From: Deltaproteobacteria bacterium | GTDB lineage: Bacteria > Myxococcota_A > Polyangia > GCA-2747355 | DNA: 64,000 nucleotides | Reading direction: 5' to 3' | Assembly: GCA_020633415.1 (NCBI GenBank) | Contig: JACKDQ010000009.1 | Coordinates: 124,001 to 188,000 of the forward strand | Shown: one piece after another, positions 8,923-17,396 of the stretch | How the letters are laid out: each line of letters opens with the position of its first letter | Position numbering within the stretch: the first letter of the stretch is position 1 | Notes under the pieces: generated by a model | What the model was told of the DNA's origin: nothing | Database searches by the model: none | What the model saw: the letters and a program-made list of their open reading frames with translations, nothing else | Translations under genes and position numbers: made by a program

Positions 8923-10842
8923 CTAGACAGTGGTCGAGACCCTGCGCTGGCGCACACCAGCACCGGACTCATCGCGAGCAGCCTGCTTGATTTGCTCGAG
9001 CTCCTCGTCTTCTCGCGCATGGGCGCGAATGCGCATTGCCGCTGTGAGCGGGCGCTCTGAGCAGGCGAGAGCGAGAACTCTATTGCCCTCGCGGAACATC
9101 AAATTTGCCTCGACTAGCTCCTCGATCAGCTCGTCGAGTTCATCGGCGGGGACCTGCGGAAAGCGCTGTTGTACCTCTTTTACCCGCCGTAGCTCGAGGC
9201 AGTAGAAATAGATATCCGCTTCCGTCCCTTCGAGCTTGAAGTGCAGGTTCTGGCCCGGACGACGTGCATCCTTGATATTGATAAAACCCGGACCTCGTTC
9301 GTATTTCAACGCCGGCCGATTGCGATTCTTCTTGTACCAGGTCTGCCAGCGTTCAAGCAGCTCGATCAGTTGATCCCAGCTTTGAGCGCCATCCTCATCG
9401 TAGTCCTTAACGAGCAGGTTCATCCGCTCGTAGTGCTCCGCTGGCAGCAACTCGGCATAATAATCGTAGTTGCGGATGTTCTTCAGGTTGGACAGCTCAG
9501 GCGCACGCGTAAAAGTCGAACCCAACACATACATAAAGGGCGTAACGACCAGCGGCTGATATCCCAGGCAATAGCGCTCGACGATCTCCGCGGTCTCAGC
9601 GATCTCTTCAGCGGTGGTGTGCGGATAGTTGATGATGATGTTATTTCCGCCCACCACCTGAAGCTCGGTACACAGTTTGAGCGCCTGAATGTTCTGAATA
9701 ACTGATACGCCCTTGTTCATGCGCTTGAGAATCTTCGTCGACATCGCCTCGATGCCAAACTGGCATGCGCGAAGCCCAGCCTCATAGAGGCGCACGAAGT
9801 CTATCGGCTTGATATGGGCGCGCAACGCGTGATTGAATCGCCAATCAGCGATCTCGGCGAGCGCATTACAGAAGTCATCGATGCCCTTGTTGCGCACGAT
9901 CGAGTCGGTGAAGTGGACCAACAGCTTGCCGTGGCGCTGCGCTTGCGCCTTTGCCTCAGCAGCGATTTGCGGCACGGTCTTTTCGCGATAGGCGCCCCAG
10001 ACAGTATTGATATTGCAGAAATGGCAGGCATCGTTGGCATTGCCGGTCGCTGCCGAGCGATCCCACCAGCAACCGCGCGATCCTTCGAGAACAAACTTCC
10101 ATTCGATGTTGAGGGGCTCGACCTGCTCGGCGTAATCGACAAAGGTTGGAACCGGCAGCTGACGAACGTCCGCGCGCTTTGCCGCAAGCTTGTTGTCTGA
10201 AAAGCGAGACCGAACGCCAGGCAGGTTTGCCGGAGACTCTCCCGCCTCGACCGCCTTGACGAGGTCGACCAAGGCGTGTTCGCCCTCACCGTCGATGATG
10301 TAATCGATCTGCGGGAAGAGCTCGAGCAGCGGCGGATAGGCCGCCCCACTGACTTCAAAGCCACCGAAAACGTTGACCAGCTCAGGCGCGCGCTCTTTGG
10401 CCCGTTTGGCGAGCGCCAGATTACCAAGCAGCTGGTTGAACATCGACGTGAGCCCGATCACGCGCGTTCCGTCTTCGAGCGCGGTGTCGATGATCTCATC
10501 GAACGCCTGCTCCATCGCCCCGCAAACCCGCACAGGGTCAACTGACGGAAACCGACCATTGATCCAATCGTCGACGTGCTTCGCACGTTCGGGGAACAGT
10601 ACCCGCGTCCACAGCGCGTCGGCGAGCACAGTGTGCGGCCCGAGACAGTTACCCGAGTTGAGAATCGCGCAGATGTGTTGATAGTGCGCGAGCGAAATCA
10701 GCTCGGCGATCCGCAAGATGCCGTAGGACACGCGCACATCAACGCCAGGCGCATGTTTTTCGACGAACGCCGCCAGCGCTGACAGCCCAACGGATGGTGT
10801 CTTTAGCGGAGCCCAGGGAAGGCTGACAAGGGTCAATCGCAT
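8923..10842 (-). CDS. Cobalamin-type radical SAM protein, RiPP maturase 1-like
   Basis: 639-residue radical SAM enzyme. The N-terminus (VSLPWAPLKTPSVGLSALAA) and the cobalamin-binding-like region around 120-200 (VFGGFEVSG, DYIIDGEGE) match the family annotated as RiPP maturation radical SAM protein 1, which modifies ribosomal peptides. The cluster motif follows GSRGCWW: Cys258, Cys273 and Cys276, that is C-X14-C-X2-C, much wider than the canonical C-X3-C-X2-C and than the roughly X7 usual in this subfamily. The protein stands alone: no RiPP precursor, protease or transporter gene was found beside it. It converges on the 1490-residue gene with 10 bases between the stops. A more general B12-radical SAM role cannot be excluded. 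Confidence 0.82.
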   Translation of the reverse strand: MRLTLVSLPWAPLKTPSVGLSALAAFVEKHAPGVDVRVSYGILRIAELISLAHYQHICAILNSGNCLGPHTVLADALWTRVLFPERAKHVDDWINGRFPSVDPVRVCGAMEQAFDEIIDTALEDGTRVIGLTSMFNQLLGNLALAKRAKERAPELVNVFGGFEVSGAAYPPLLELFPQIDYIIDGEGEHALVDLVKAVEAGESPANLPGVRSRFSDNKLAAKRADVRQLPVPTFVDYAEQVEPLNIEWKFVLEGSRGCWWDRSAATGNANDACHFCNINTVWGAYREKTVPQIAAEAKAQAQRHGKLLVHFTDSIVRNKGIDDFCNALAEIADWRFNHALRAHIKPIDFVRLYEAGLRACQFGIEAMSTKILKRMNKGVSVIQNIQALKLCTELQVVGGNNIIINYPHTTAEEIAETAEIVERYCLGYQPLVVTPFMYVLGSTFTRAPELSNLKNIRNYDYYAELLPAEHYERMNLLVKDYDEDGAQSWDQLIELLERWQTWYKKNRNRPALKYERGPGFINIKDARRPGQNLHFKLEGTEADIYFYCLELRRVKEVQQRFPQVPADELDELIEELVEANLMFREGNRVLALACSERPLTAAMRIRAHAREDEELEQIKQAARDESGAGVRQRRVSTTV

Positions 10843-11064
10843 GCAGTCGCTCCTTCTGTCCCTAACCCCTTCGACGGAAACGGCTGCGAATTTAGCCGCT
10901 TCGTCGCTATCTGCCGCCGCGCGCCAACATCGACATAAAAGAGCACTATTTGCGGCTGATTAGACGACAACAAACGGTATCTTTAGACATTATGCTTGGG
11001 TCTAAAACGCGCCGTGCCGGGCGGCAGCCGTCGACCGACATGTGGGGTAGCTGGCACCGGATGC

Positions 11065-13272
11065 TCAGGCGTTGCCGCGCAAGAAACGGACAACAGCATT
11101 GCGAATGCGATGCAAGTCGCTTTGGGTCACACCGCAGCGGTCGAACTGCATCTGCGTCACCAACCGCGAGAGAACCGCATCGACGGATTCCTCGGGACGT
11201 CGCGCACCGGCGGCGCTGACCTCGTGCTCAACGCGGTCGGCGACCATTAGCACCGCCGCCTCAACCGAACCCGGCCGTGGACCGCCGTAGCTGAAGTCCT
11301 CCATCTCGACCTGCTCGCCCGCGGCTCGCGCTTCGTCGATCAGCGCGGAAAGCTCGAGCGTGCCGTGGTGCTCTGCGATCAAGGCAACCAATTCGTCGGG
11401 CAAACGGTTCTCGGCGGCGACGCGCAGACCCGCAGCGACATGCTCGATCTTGGCTCGGGCCCGCTCGCGCACAGATACCTCTTCGGGTAGCTGGCGAGCG
11501 CGCAGCATGCCGATGTCGTGAAACAGCGCGCCGGCGCGGGTCAACAGACGATCAGCCCCAACGGCGTTGGCGGCCTGATCGGCGATATCAGCGACGCGAA
11601 CAGTATGAACGAACGTCTGAGGGTGCTGCTGACGGAGGCGGCGCAGCAGCGGGTGATCGAGGTCGGCAAGCACCTTGAGCTTGCCACGACTGCTTTGCCC
11701 CAACCAGCGCTGCACGAATGGCAGCACCAGGGTGGCGAGCACGCTGGAGACCAACCCACCACCGAAGGCCTCGGCCGCGCTCAGCAGTTCCAAATAAGTC
11801 TGCGGGCGACCGTCGATCGCGCGTGACGCCTCCTGCGCCAACGCTTGACCAATGCCGATGATCACACCAGCAGCGAGGATACCCGCGCGGCGGCGACGGC
11901 GCGCGACAAGCGCGCCCATCACCCCGCCGACCATCGCCACGTTGAAGCCGCCGAGATCGAGCGCCCAAACGATGCCCACGCAGATCGCCGTGGCAATGCC
12001 GACAAACAACGCCGGCACGCGCCCAAAGACAACAGCAACAATCAACGGCAGGGTCGCTGAGGGAAAGGCGCTCGCGTGAAGATCCGTCAGCGCCAAACCG
12101 GCCACACCAACGGAGGCAACAGCAACGATGCCGCCGGCAACGATCATCTGCGACCTCGGCCCTGCTAATAGCTGCGGCGCCGCTTCTGATGCGCAGATCA
12201 CGAAGGCCATCATCAAGGCGAGCAGCAGGGCCAGCTGGGCCGTTGTGCGTTCGAGGTTGCTGGTTTCCGCCTCTGCGACGGCGCTGGCGCGTAGCCGTTC
12301 GTAGCGCTGGGTATCGACGACTTGACCGCGTCTAATCAGCACCTCGGATCGACGGATCAAGACCACCTTGACGCCGGTAACGTCGAGGATGTCGATCACC
12401 TGTTTGTTTTCTCGGGCATAAGTCAGGTTGGCAGGCAAGCGCTCGAAGATGTACTCGATGACGCGCGAAACGACATGTGGATTTGTCTTGTAGAAGAACT
12501 GGCGAGCGCGTTTGCTCAGTTGGGGCTGCAACCAAGAAAAGCGATAAACGTTCGAGACCAGTTCGACGACGTGCATTCCGCGATTTGAAGTTCCTTGGTC
12601 GCTGTAGATGCGGATCTCATCCTTTTGGCTAGGAAACTCGCTGTCAGCGATCACCCCTACTTTGTAATACGGCTCGAGGATGCGAAAACAACCGCGGATC
12701 AAAGACTCTAGTTCTCGCTGTCGCGCGATGCGCAACATCGGGTCGTCGTCCTCCTCCTCGCCAGCGTCGACACCAGCATCACCACGCTTAGCTGCTCCGG
12801 AAATCCTGCGCGCGTCCGACAGTCCACCGTCGGAGCGCCGTGCTTGCGGGGCAGCCGACAACCGCGCGTCGCCTCTGCTAGGATGGCGAGCGACGCGCCC
12901 ATCGGTTGGCACGCCCCCATCTCCGGCCTCCGTCTCCCAGCCCCAGTGACTCTCTGGCTCAGCGATCGCGGCAACGATGATCTTCTCGCGCGACTCATAG
13001 AAGATCGTCAGGTCTTTGTTGTAGATTGGCTTATAATTGGCGCGCGCAACCTCACTCTGCTTGGCGTAGCTCTGCCGCAGATCGTAGACGGCATCGGCGG
13101 TCGCCCGCAAGGTGAAGGAGGCGACGCTGCCCTTGGCGAGAACTCGCGGCGAGACCCATCGATGGCGCACCTGCGCGACCGCAAGCAAGCCAACGATCGC
13201 CAAGACCGCGAGCAACCAAGCGGTGCTTGAAACGCCACCCTCTGCCTGTGGCTCGGGAAGGTCGTCTTTCAT
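11065..13272 (-). CDS. 7TM-HD (PgpH-like) cyclic-di-AMP phosphodiesterase, divergent copy
   Basis: 735-residue membrane protein of the 7TMR-HD family: N-terminal TM (about 17-34), a large extracytoplasmic domain, a cluster of TM helices at about 350-545, and a cytoplasmic HD phosphohydrolase domain from about 545. All expected HD ligands can be placed: HTVRVAD, FHDIG, IEHVAAG, EHHG and VADRVE. PgpH members hydrolyse c-di-AMP to pApA. Two oddities: the HD domain is shorter between HDIG and EHV than in the second copy at 19273-20970, losing the NPH motif region, and the extracytoplasmic domain carries a low-complexity Asp/Gly/Ala/Arg insertion (about residues 115-180). A c-di-AMP cyclase (cdaA) lies 16 kb away. 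Confidence 0.88.
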   Translation of the reverse strand: MKDDLPEPQAEGGVSSTAWLLAVLAIVGLLAVAQVRHRWVSPRVLAKGSVASFTLRATADAVYDLRQSYAKQSEVARANYKPIYNKDLTIFYESREKIIVAAIAEPESHWGWETEAGDGGVPTDGRVARHPSRGDARLSAAPQARRSDGGLSDARRISGAAKRGDAGVDAGEEEDDDPMLRIARQRELESLIRGCFRILEPYYKVGVIADSEFPSQKDEIRIYSDQGTSNRGMHVVELVSNVYRFSWLQPQLSKRARQFFYKTNPHVVSRVIEYIFERLPANLTYARENKQVIDILDVTGVKVVLIRRSEVLIRRGQVVDTQRYERLRASAVAEAETSNLERTTAQLALLLALMMAFVICASEAAPQLLAGPRSQMIVAGGIVAVASVGVAGLALTDLHASAFPSATLPLIVAVVFGRVPALFVGIATAICVGIVWALDLGGFNVAMVGGVMGALVARRRRRAGILAAGVIIGIGQALAQEASRAIDGRPQTYLELLSAAEAFGGGLVSSVLATLVLPFVQRWLGQSSRGKLKVLADLDHPLLRRLRQQHPQTFVHTVRVADIADQAANAVGADRLLTRAGALFHDIGMLRARQLPEEVSVRERARAKIEHVAAGLRVAAENRLPDELVALIAEHHGTLELSALIDEARAAGEQVEMEDFSYGGPRPGSVEAAVLMVADRVEHEVSAAGARRPEESVDAVLSRLVTQMQFDRCGVTQSDLHRIRNAVVRFLRGNA

Positions 13273-13341
13273 CGCTAGCCGCTACCGATCGCCGGCGCCC
13301 TGCTGGATTTCAAGTTGCCTAGTCGCCGCATCTCCCGCCAG

Positions 13342-13914
13342 CTATCTCTTCGTCGTCTGAACCCGAAACGACCGCTTTACAGATATCGAATCGGTCTCGA
13401 CGCCGGTGACATGTAGCTGACGCAGCACGCCGTCGATGCAATTTGAGACCTCTGCGGGGACACCGCTGACGGTTGACCGCATCACGTACCCCGAACGGTG
13501 CACGCGAATCTCGACGTCAGCTTGGCTCACGCCGACGCGCGTTGGTGCATTTTGAGAAAAACAGGCCGTCAGTCGCGGCCTGGCCGCGTTGAGGGTGCGG
13601 TTGACAGCGGACTCGGCGCGCGCGCGCGCACGCGCGGCCTTGTTCGCGGCCAACGCAGCATCGCTGAGCACACCACCGTCGGCGGACGCCTCAGCCGATC
13701 TGACGACAGCAGGTGTCTTCTGGCGCAATGCTGCATCGGGCGAGACGTCGCGCCAATCCTTGAGGGCTGCGGCCCGCGCACGCGGTTTCGCCGAGCCGGA
13801 CTGCTCGGTGGGCGTGGTGCCTACCCCCGGCGCCAACACCGGCGCAGGAAGCGGGTCCGAGCGCTTGGTACACCCGACGACGATCAGCACCGCCAGCGCA
13901 CACACATGTCGCAT
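13342..13914 (-). CDS. Lipoprotein with AgmX/TonB-C-like C-terminal domain
   Basis: 190-residue exported protein. The N-terminus MRHVCALAVLIVVGC is a lipoprotein signal ending in a VVGC lipobox (Cys15). A Pro/Ala/Arg-rich linker follows. Residues about 105-188 (RPRLTACFSQ... VEIRVHRSGYV... NCIDGVLRQL... VKRSFRV) have the pattern of the AgmX/PglI-type C-terminal domain common in Myxococcota: two Cys, a beta-rich core and a terminal F-x-V. The same domain type ends the pseudokinase-GYF protein at 17397-19262. It is divergent from the TPR membrane protein gene at 14097. Function is not known; the domain call is by eye. Confidence 0.7.
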   Translation of the reverse strand: MRHVCALAVLIVVGCTKRSDPLPAPVLAPGVGTTPTEQSGSAKPRARAAALKDWRDVSPDAALRQKTPAVVRSAEASADGGVLSDAALAANKAARARARAESAVNRTLNAARPRLTACFSQNAPTRVGVSQADVEIRVHRSGYVMRSTVSGVPAEVSNCIDGVLRQLHVTGVETDSISVKRSFRVQTTKR

Positions 13915-14096
13915 TGGTTGATCTTACGGGTGGGCGTCCGGCAGGTCAACACGTCCTACAGCGCAACGAACCATGGTATGATTGGCAAACGAAAACAACT
14001 CGCGAACAACATGCAAAAGCCATCGGTCCACCGACTGGCCAACGGCCCTAAGGTGGCAACATTAACCTTTGCTAGCAGCGCTGCTCAGTATCGCCG

Positions 14097-17000
14097 ATGA
14101 ACGAGAACGAGCTGGAAAAGCTTTCGCAGGCGGTACGCAAAAACCCCGGCTCAGCGGACTACCCGCGCCTCGCCTGGGCCTTGCTGGACGGCGGCCGACT
14201 TGAGCAAGCACGGGCTTGCTGCGAGTCGGGCTTCGCCGCGAACCCGCGACTGGAAGCTGGCACGCTGGCCTATTTCTCGGTCCTCGATCGACTGGCCGAC
14301 ACCGAGGGCGCCCATCGATTGTTCCTCAGGCTGAGCCGACGCACTGCGGCGCTGGACTTGGCCTACGCCCAGCTGCTCGTAAACGCCGGACAAGCCGAAC
14401 GCGCTCGGGAAATCTTGCTGCAAACCGTCGAACGCGATCCGGATGCCCATGATGCACGTCGCGGGCTGGAGCGACTGGCGCAACCTGACTTCGGCGACGA
14501 TGGCGACACGTTACTGAGCGAGTCAGACCCTCGCGAGAACACCCAACCGCTTTCCGGCACTGACCTCGTTTCCCACGACGCGCCACCGCCGCTACCGCTG
14601 GCCGCAGTGCAACCGCGTCCGATCGGTCAGCGCACCAGTGCGACATCGCTTTTCGATTTGACCACCCCACCGCCGCTGCTCGCGCGCGCGATGGAGTCTC
14701 CGTTCGAATCTGTGAGCTTCCGCGGACCCGAAAAGGTCGAGCAAGCAGGACACTCGGACAGCCGTCGCGCAGCCAGCGACGCATTTGGAGAGGACCTGGA
14801 AGAGTCTCCAACCAACACAGCATGGCCGCCGCCCCAATCGACACCACTACCGAGCGTTTCGCTGACGCCCACCGATATCGGCCACACCGACCGCCGAGCA
14901 GATCCCCCAAGCGCCCGACCGATGGCGCGAATCAAGCCACTATCCCCGCGGCGCAGTACGCTGCCGATCGCGCTGTTGGCAGCACTGCTACTTGGTGGCG
15001 CTGGTTTCGGCGCATGGTGGCTCCACAGCAAGCGCAGCCAGAGCGAAACCAACACGCAACCCAAGCCGTCCCGGCTATCCGACGATACCCTCGCCGGCTA
15101 CCGCGATGCGCTTCAACAAGCGGGCACCAGCGCTGAGCTCAAGGCGCTTGCTAGTGCTCATCTGTGGCTGCGCTTCGGCCAAAGCTCCGAGGGCGACGTC
15201 AAACGCCGCGTCGGCGCACTCAAGCCGAATCATCCATTGCAGTCGCTGTTCCGCGCCTTCTTCGCGATCGCCGAAGAGCGCTACAGCGAGGGACTCGCGC
15301 TATCTCAGACCGCCGTGCCACCGCGCTGGGCCTGGCACGGCCAGCTGCTGGCCCTGATCGCTGCCGAGCGCGCCGGTGACCGCAAGCAAGTGATGGCACT
15401 CGTTGGACACGTCGAACGCGACCGGAACGCCACGGCCGCGCTGCTTTATCGTGCTGGCCGCTACTTGCGCCTGATCGGCGACGAACAACGCGCAACGCCG
15501 TTGATCGAACGCGGACGGCGGCTGAGCCCCGGACACCTCGGGCTGCTCTTCGAACAACTGGCGCTCAGGCAACGCTCGCGAACGCTGCCGAAAGCGCCGC
15601 TAGCAGCCGCCCGGCAGGTCCCGCGACTGGCGGCCGCAGCAATGATCCTGCGCGCACGCCATGCGCAGCAGATCAGACGCCCAAGCGTCGCGCAGCGCCT
15701 GCTCGACGGGGCCGCCAAGCTCGACCCCGCGAACCTCGAACCCCATCTGCTACGCGCTCGCTGGGCATTGACGCGTGGCGGAGACGTGTTCGCTGCAGTA
15801 GCCGACGCCCAGCGGGTTACCGCGAAGCTCACGTCCTTGCGGCCGGATTTCAAGCTAACGCTTGCTGAACTACTCGTCGCAGCCGGCCAGCCCGGTGCGG
15901 CGCGATCGGCCCTCGAACAGTACCAACCCCAAGGCAGCGACGAGCAACGGCACGCCGATCGACTCGCGATACGTGTCGCCGCCGCTCTCGGCGACCTACG
16001 TCGCGTGGAACGTCGCTGCGATCGAAGCAACGAGCGCGATCGCGACCTGCTGCTGACCTGCATACTGAGCGGGCCCGACGCCGCTTGGGCCAGCAGGATC
16101 CTGACGCAACTTGGGCCAGGGCCCGTCAAGCAGATCGCCTCGGCAGCTATCGCCCTGAGCAAAGGTGAGCCGCGGCAAGCGATCGCAGTACTGCGGGAAC
16201 TGCGCGGACGTGAGCAACTAGCCCTGCGCCGACTGCTCCACGGTCAGGCATTGCTCCTGGCCAACGACACCAAGGGCGCGATCAAGATGCTCCGCCAGGC
16301 CCGCCAGCTCGACGGGCATTCGGTGCGCACGACATTGGCCTTGGCCGAAGCGTTGGTTAGCGCCGGCCAGCTAGGGCGTGCACGACCGCTGGTCGACCTA
16401 CTCGGACCACCGCGAGAACAGCCGCCGCTCGCCGCGCGTCTGGCGCCGCTGTTGATCAAACTCGATCAAACGACGCGCGCCAAAGCCTTGTTGGCCGATC
16501 TTGACCTTGAGTCGCCCAGCGGTTTGCGCGCGGCGATCGCGATTCATCAGGCGCTGGGGGACAACGCGACAGCCGGCAAGCTTTCTGCTCGTTTGGCAAA
16601 GCAGGCCCCGACAGCAACCGTCTCGGCCTCGGCTGCAAACCAGCCTCCGCCGCCCAGCCCGCCTGAGGACACCCCTACGCCGCCGGCAGCAGAGACCAAA
16701 CTCACCCTGGCCCAGCTCACGGCCAAAGCCGGCCGAGCTCCGCGAGACCCGGATCTTCAGCTGAAGCTGGCTGAGGCGCTATTCGCAGCAAACCGCGCCA
16801 AGTCAGCCTACCAGCACGGCGCTCAGGCGCTGTTACTGGCGCGACAGCAGCGACGTAAGGATCTGGCCGAGTTGACGCTGCGCTTGGCGCGTCAACTCGT
16901 CGAACTACGCCCCCGCTGGGCACACTCGGCAGCCAAGCGACAGCTGGAGCCGCTGTTGAGTGCCGCGCGGCCTCCGGCAGAGGCATTGTATCTGCGCGGC

Positions 17001-17231
17001 CGGCTCGCCTGGCCACGCTACAAAACCCAGGCCCTGCGATTTTTCCGACGAGCGATTGCCGCTAACCCCAAGTTTGCACCAGCGCACCGCGAGCTGGCGC
17101 GCGTGCTGATCGCCAAACGTCGACAACCAGCTGCCCTGCGGGCTCTCAACGACTACGCCAAGCTCGACCCGCAAGGCGCCACTTCGGACGAGGTCAAAGC
17201 CTGGCGCAAAGCGCTGGCGACCCACCAATGA
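14097..17231 (+). CDS. Large TPR-repeat membrane protein
   Basis: 1044-residue protein with TPR-like helical repeats at the N-terminus (residues 1-130), a Pro/Ser/Thr-rich linker with kinase-substrate-like composition (about 130-285), one TM helix (PIALLAALLLGGAGFGAWWL, about 288-308) and a long C-terminal array of TPR-like repeats to the end, interrupted by a Pro-rich stretch near 845-865. The topology would put the short TPR block in the cytoplasm and the large array in the periplasm. No catalytic motif is present. It lies between the AgmX-like lipoprotein (divergent) and the pseudokinase-GYF gene (same strand, 165 bases downstream). An envelope scaffolding role is an inference. Confidence 0.75.
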   Translation: MNENELEKLSQAVRKNPGSADYPRLAWALLDGGRLEQARACCESGFAANPRLEAGTLAYFSVLDRLADTEGAHRLFLRLSRRTAALDLAYAQLLVNAGQAERAREILLQTVERDPDAHDARRGLERLAQPDFGDDGDTLLSESDPRENTQPLSGTDLVSHDAPPPLPLAAVQPRPIGQRTSATSLFDLTTPPPLLARAMESPFESVSFRGPEKVEQAGHSDSRRAASDAFGEDLEESPTNTAWPPPQSTPLPSVSLTPTDIGHTDRRADPPSARPMARIKPLSPRRSTLPIALLAALLLGGAGFGAWWLHSKRSQSETNTQPKPSRLSDDTLAGYRDALQQAGTSAELKALASAHLWLRFGQSSEGDVKRRVGALKPNHPLQSLFRAFFAIAEERYSEGLALSQTAVPPRWAWHGQLLALIAAERAGDRKQVMALVGHVERDRNATAALLYRAGRYLRLIGDEQRATPLIERGRRLSPGHLGLLFEQLALRQRSRTLPKAPLAAARQVPRLAAAAMILRARHAQQIRRPSVAQRLLDGAAKLDPANLEPHLLRARWALTRGGDVFAAVADAQRVTAKLTSLRPDFKLTLAELLVAAGQPGAARSALEQYQPQGSDEQRHADRLAIRVAAALGDLRRVERRCDRSNERDRDLLLTCILSGPDAAWASRILTQLGPGPVKQIASAAIALSKGEPRQAIAVLRELRGREQLALRRLLHGQALLLANDTKGAIKMLRQARQLDGHSVRTTLALAEALVSAGQLGRARPLVDLLGPPREQPPLAARLAPLLIKLDQTTRAKALLADLDLESPSGLRAAIAIHQALGDNATAGKLSARLAKQAPTATVSASAANQPPPPSPPEDTPTPPAAETKLTLAQLTAKAGRAPRDPDLQLKLAEALFAANRAKSAYQHGAQALLLARQQRRKDLAELTLRLARQLVELRPRWAHSAAKRQLEPLLSAARPPAEALYLRGRLAWPRYKTQALRFFRRAIAANPKFAPAHRELARVLIAKRRQPAALRALNDYAKLDPQGATSDEVKAWRKALATHQ

Positions 17232-17396
17232 TCAGAGGCGTTTTCGCGCCGTCATTGCGCGAACTAGCTGATTCCGCTAGTGTTCTGTCCCAGGGTTGTT
17301 TTCAGATCACGCAGCGCATACGCCGACGGTCGGTGTGCGCTGTTGTTTTCGCGGTTCGCGGTGTGAGTCTGCGGAGACCAACGTATTAGAGACGCG

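Noticed and set aside
10982..11006. Inverted repeat tttagac/gtctaaa as terminator of the PgpH-like gene
   Set aside because: Stem of 7 A/T-rich pairs, 11-base loop and no T tract on the minus strand.
10843..11064. Possible RiPP precursor next to the radical SAM gene
   Set aside because: The 222-base gap was examined by eye. The short plus-strand frame from 10950 is Arg-rich and runs into the opposite strand of the PgpH gene; no leader-core pattern was found.
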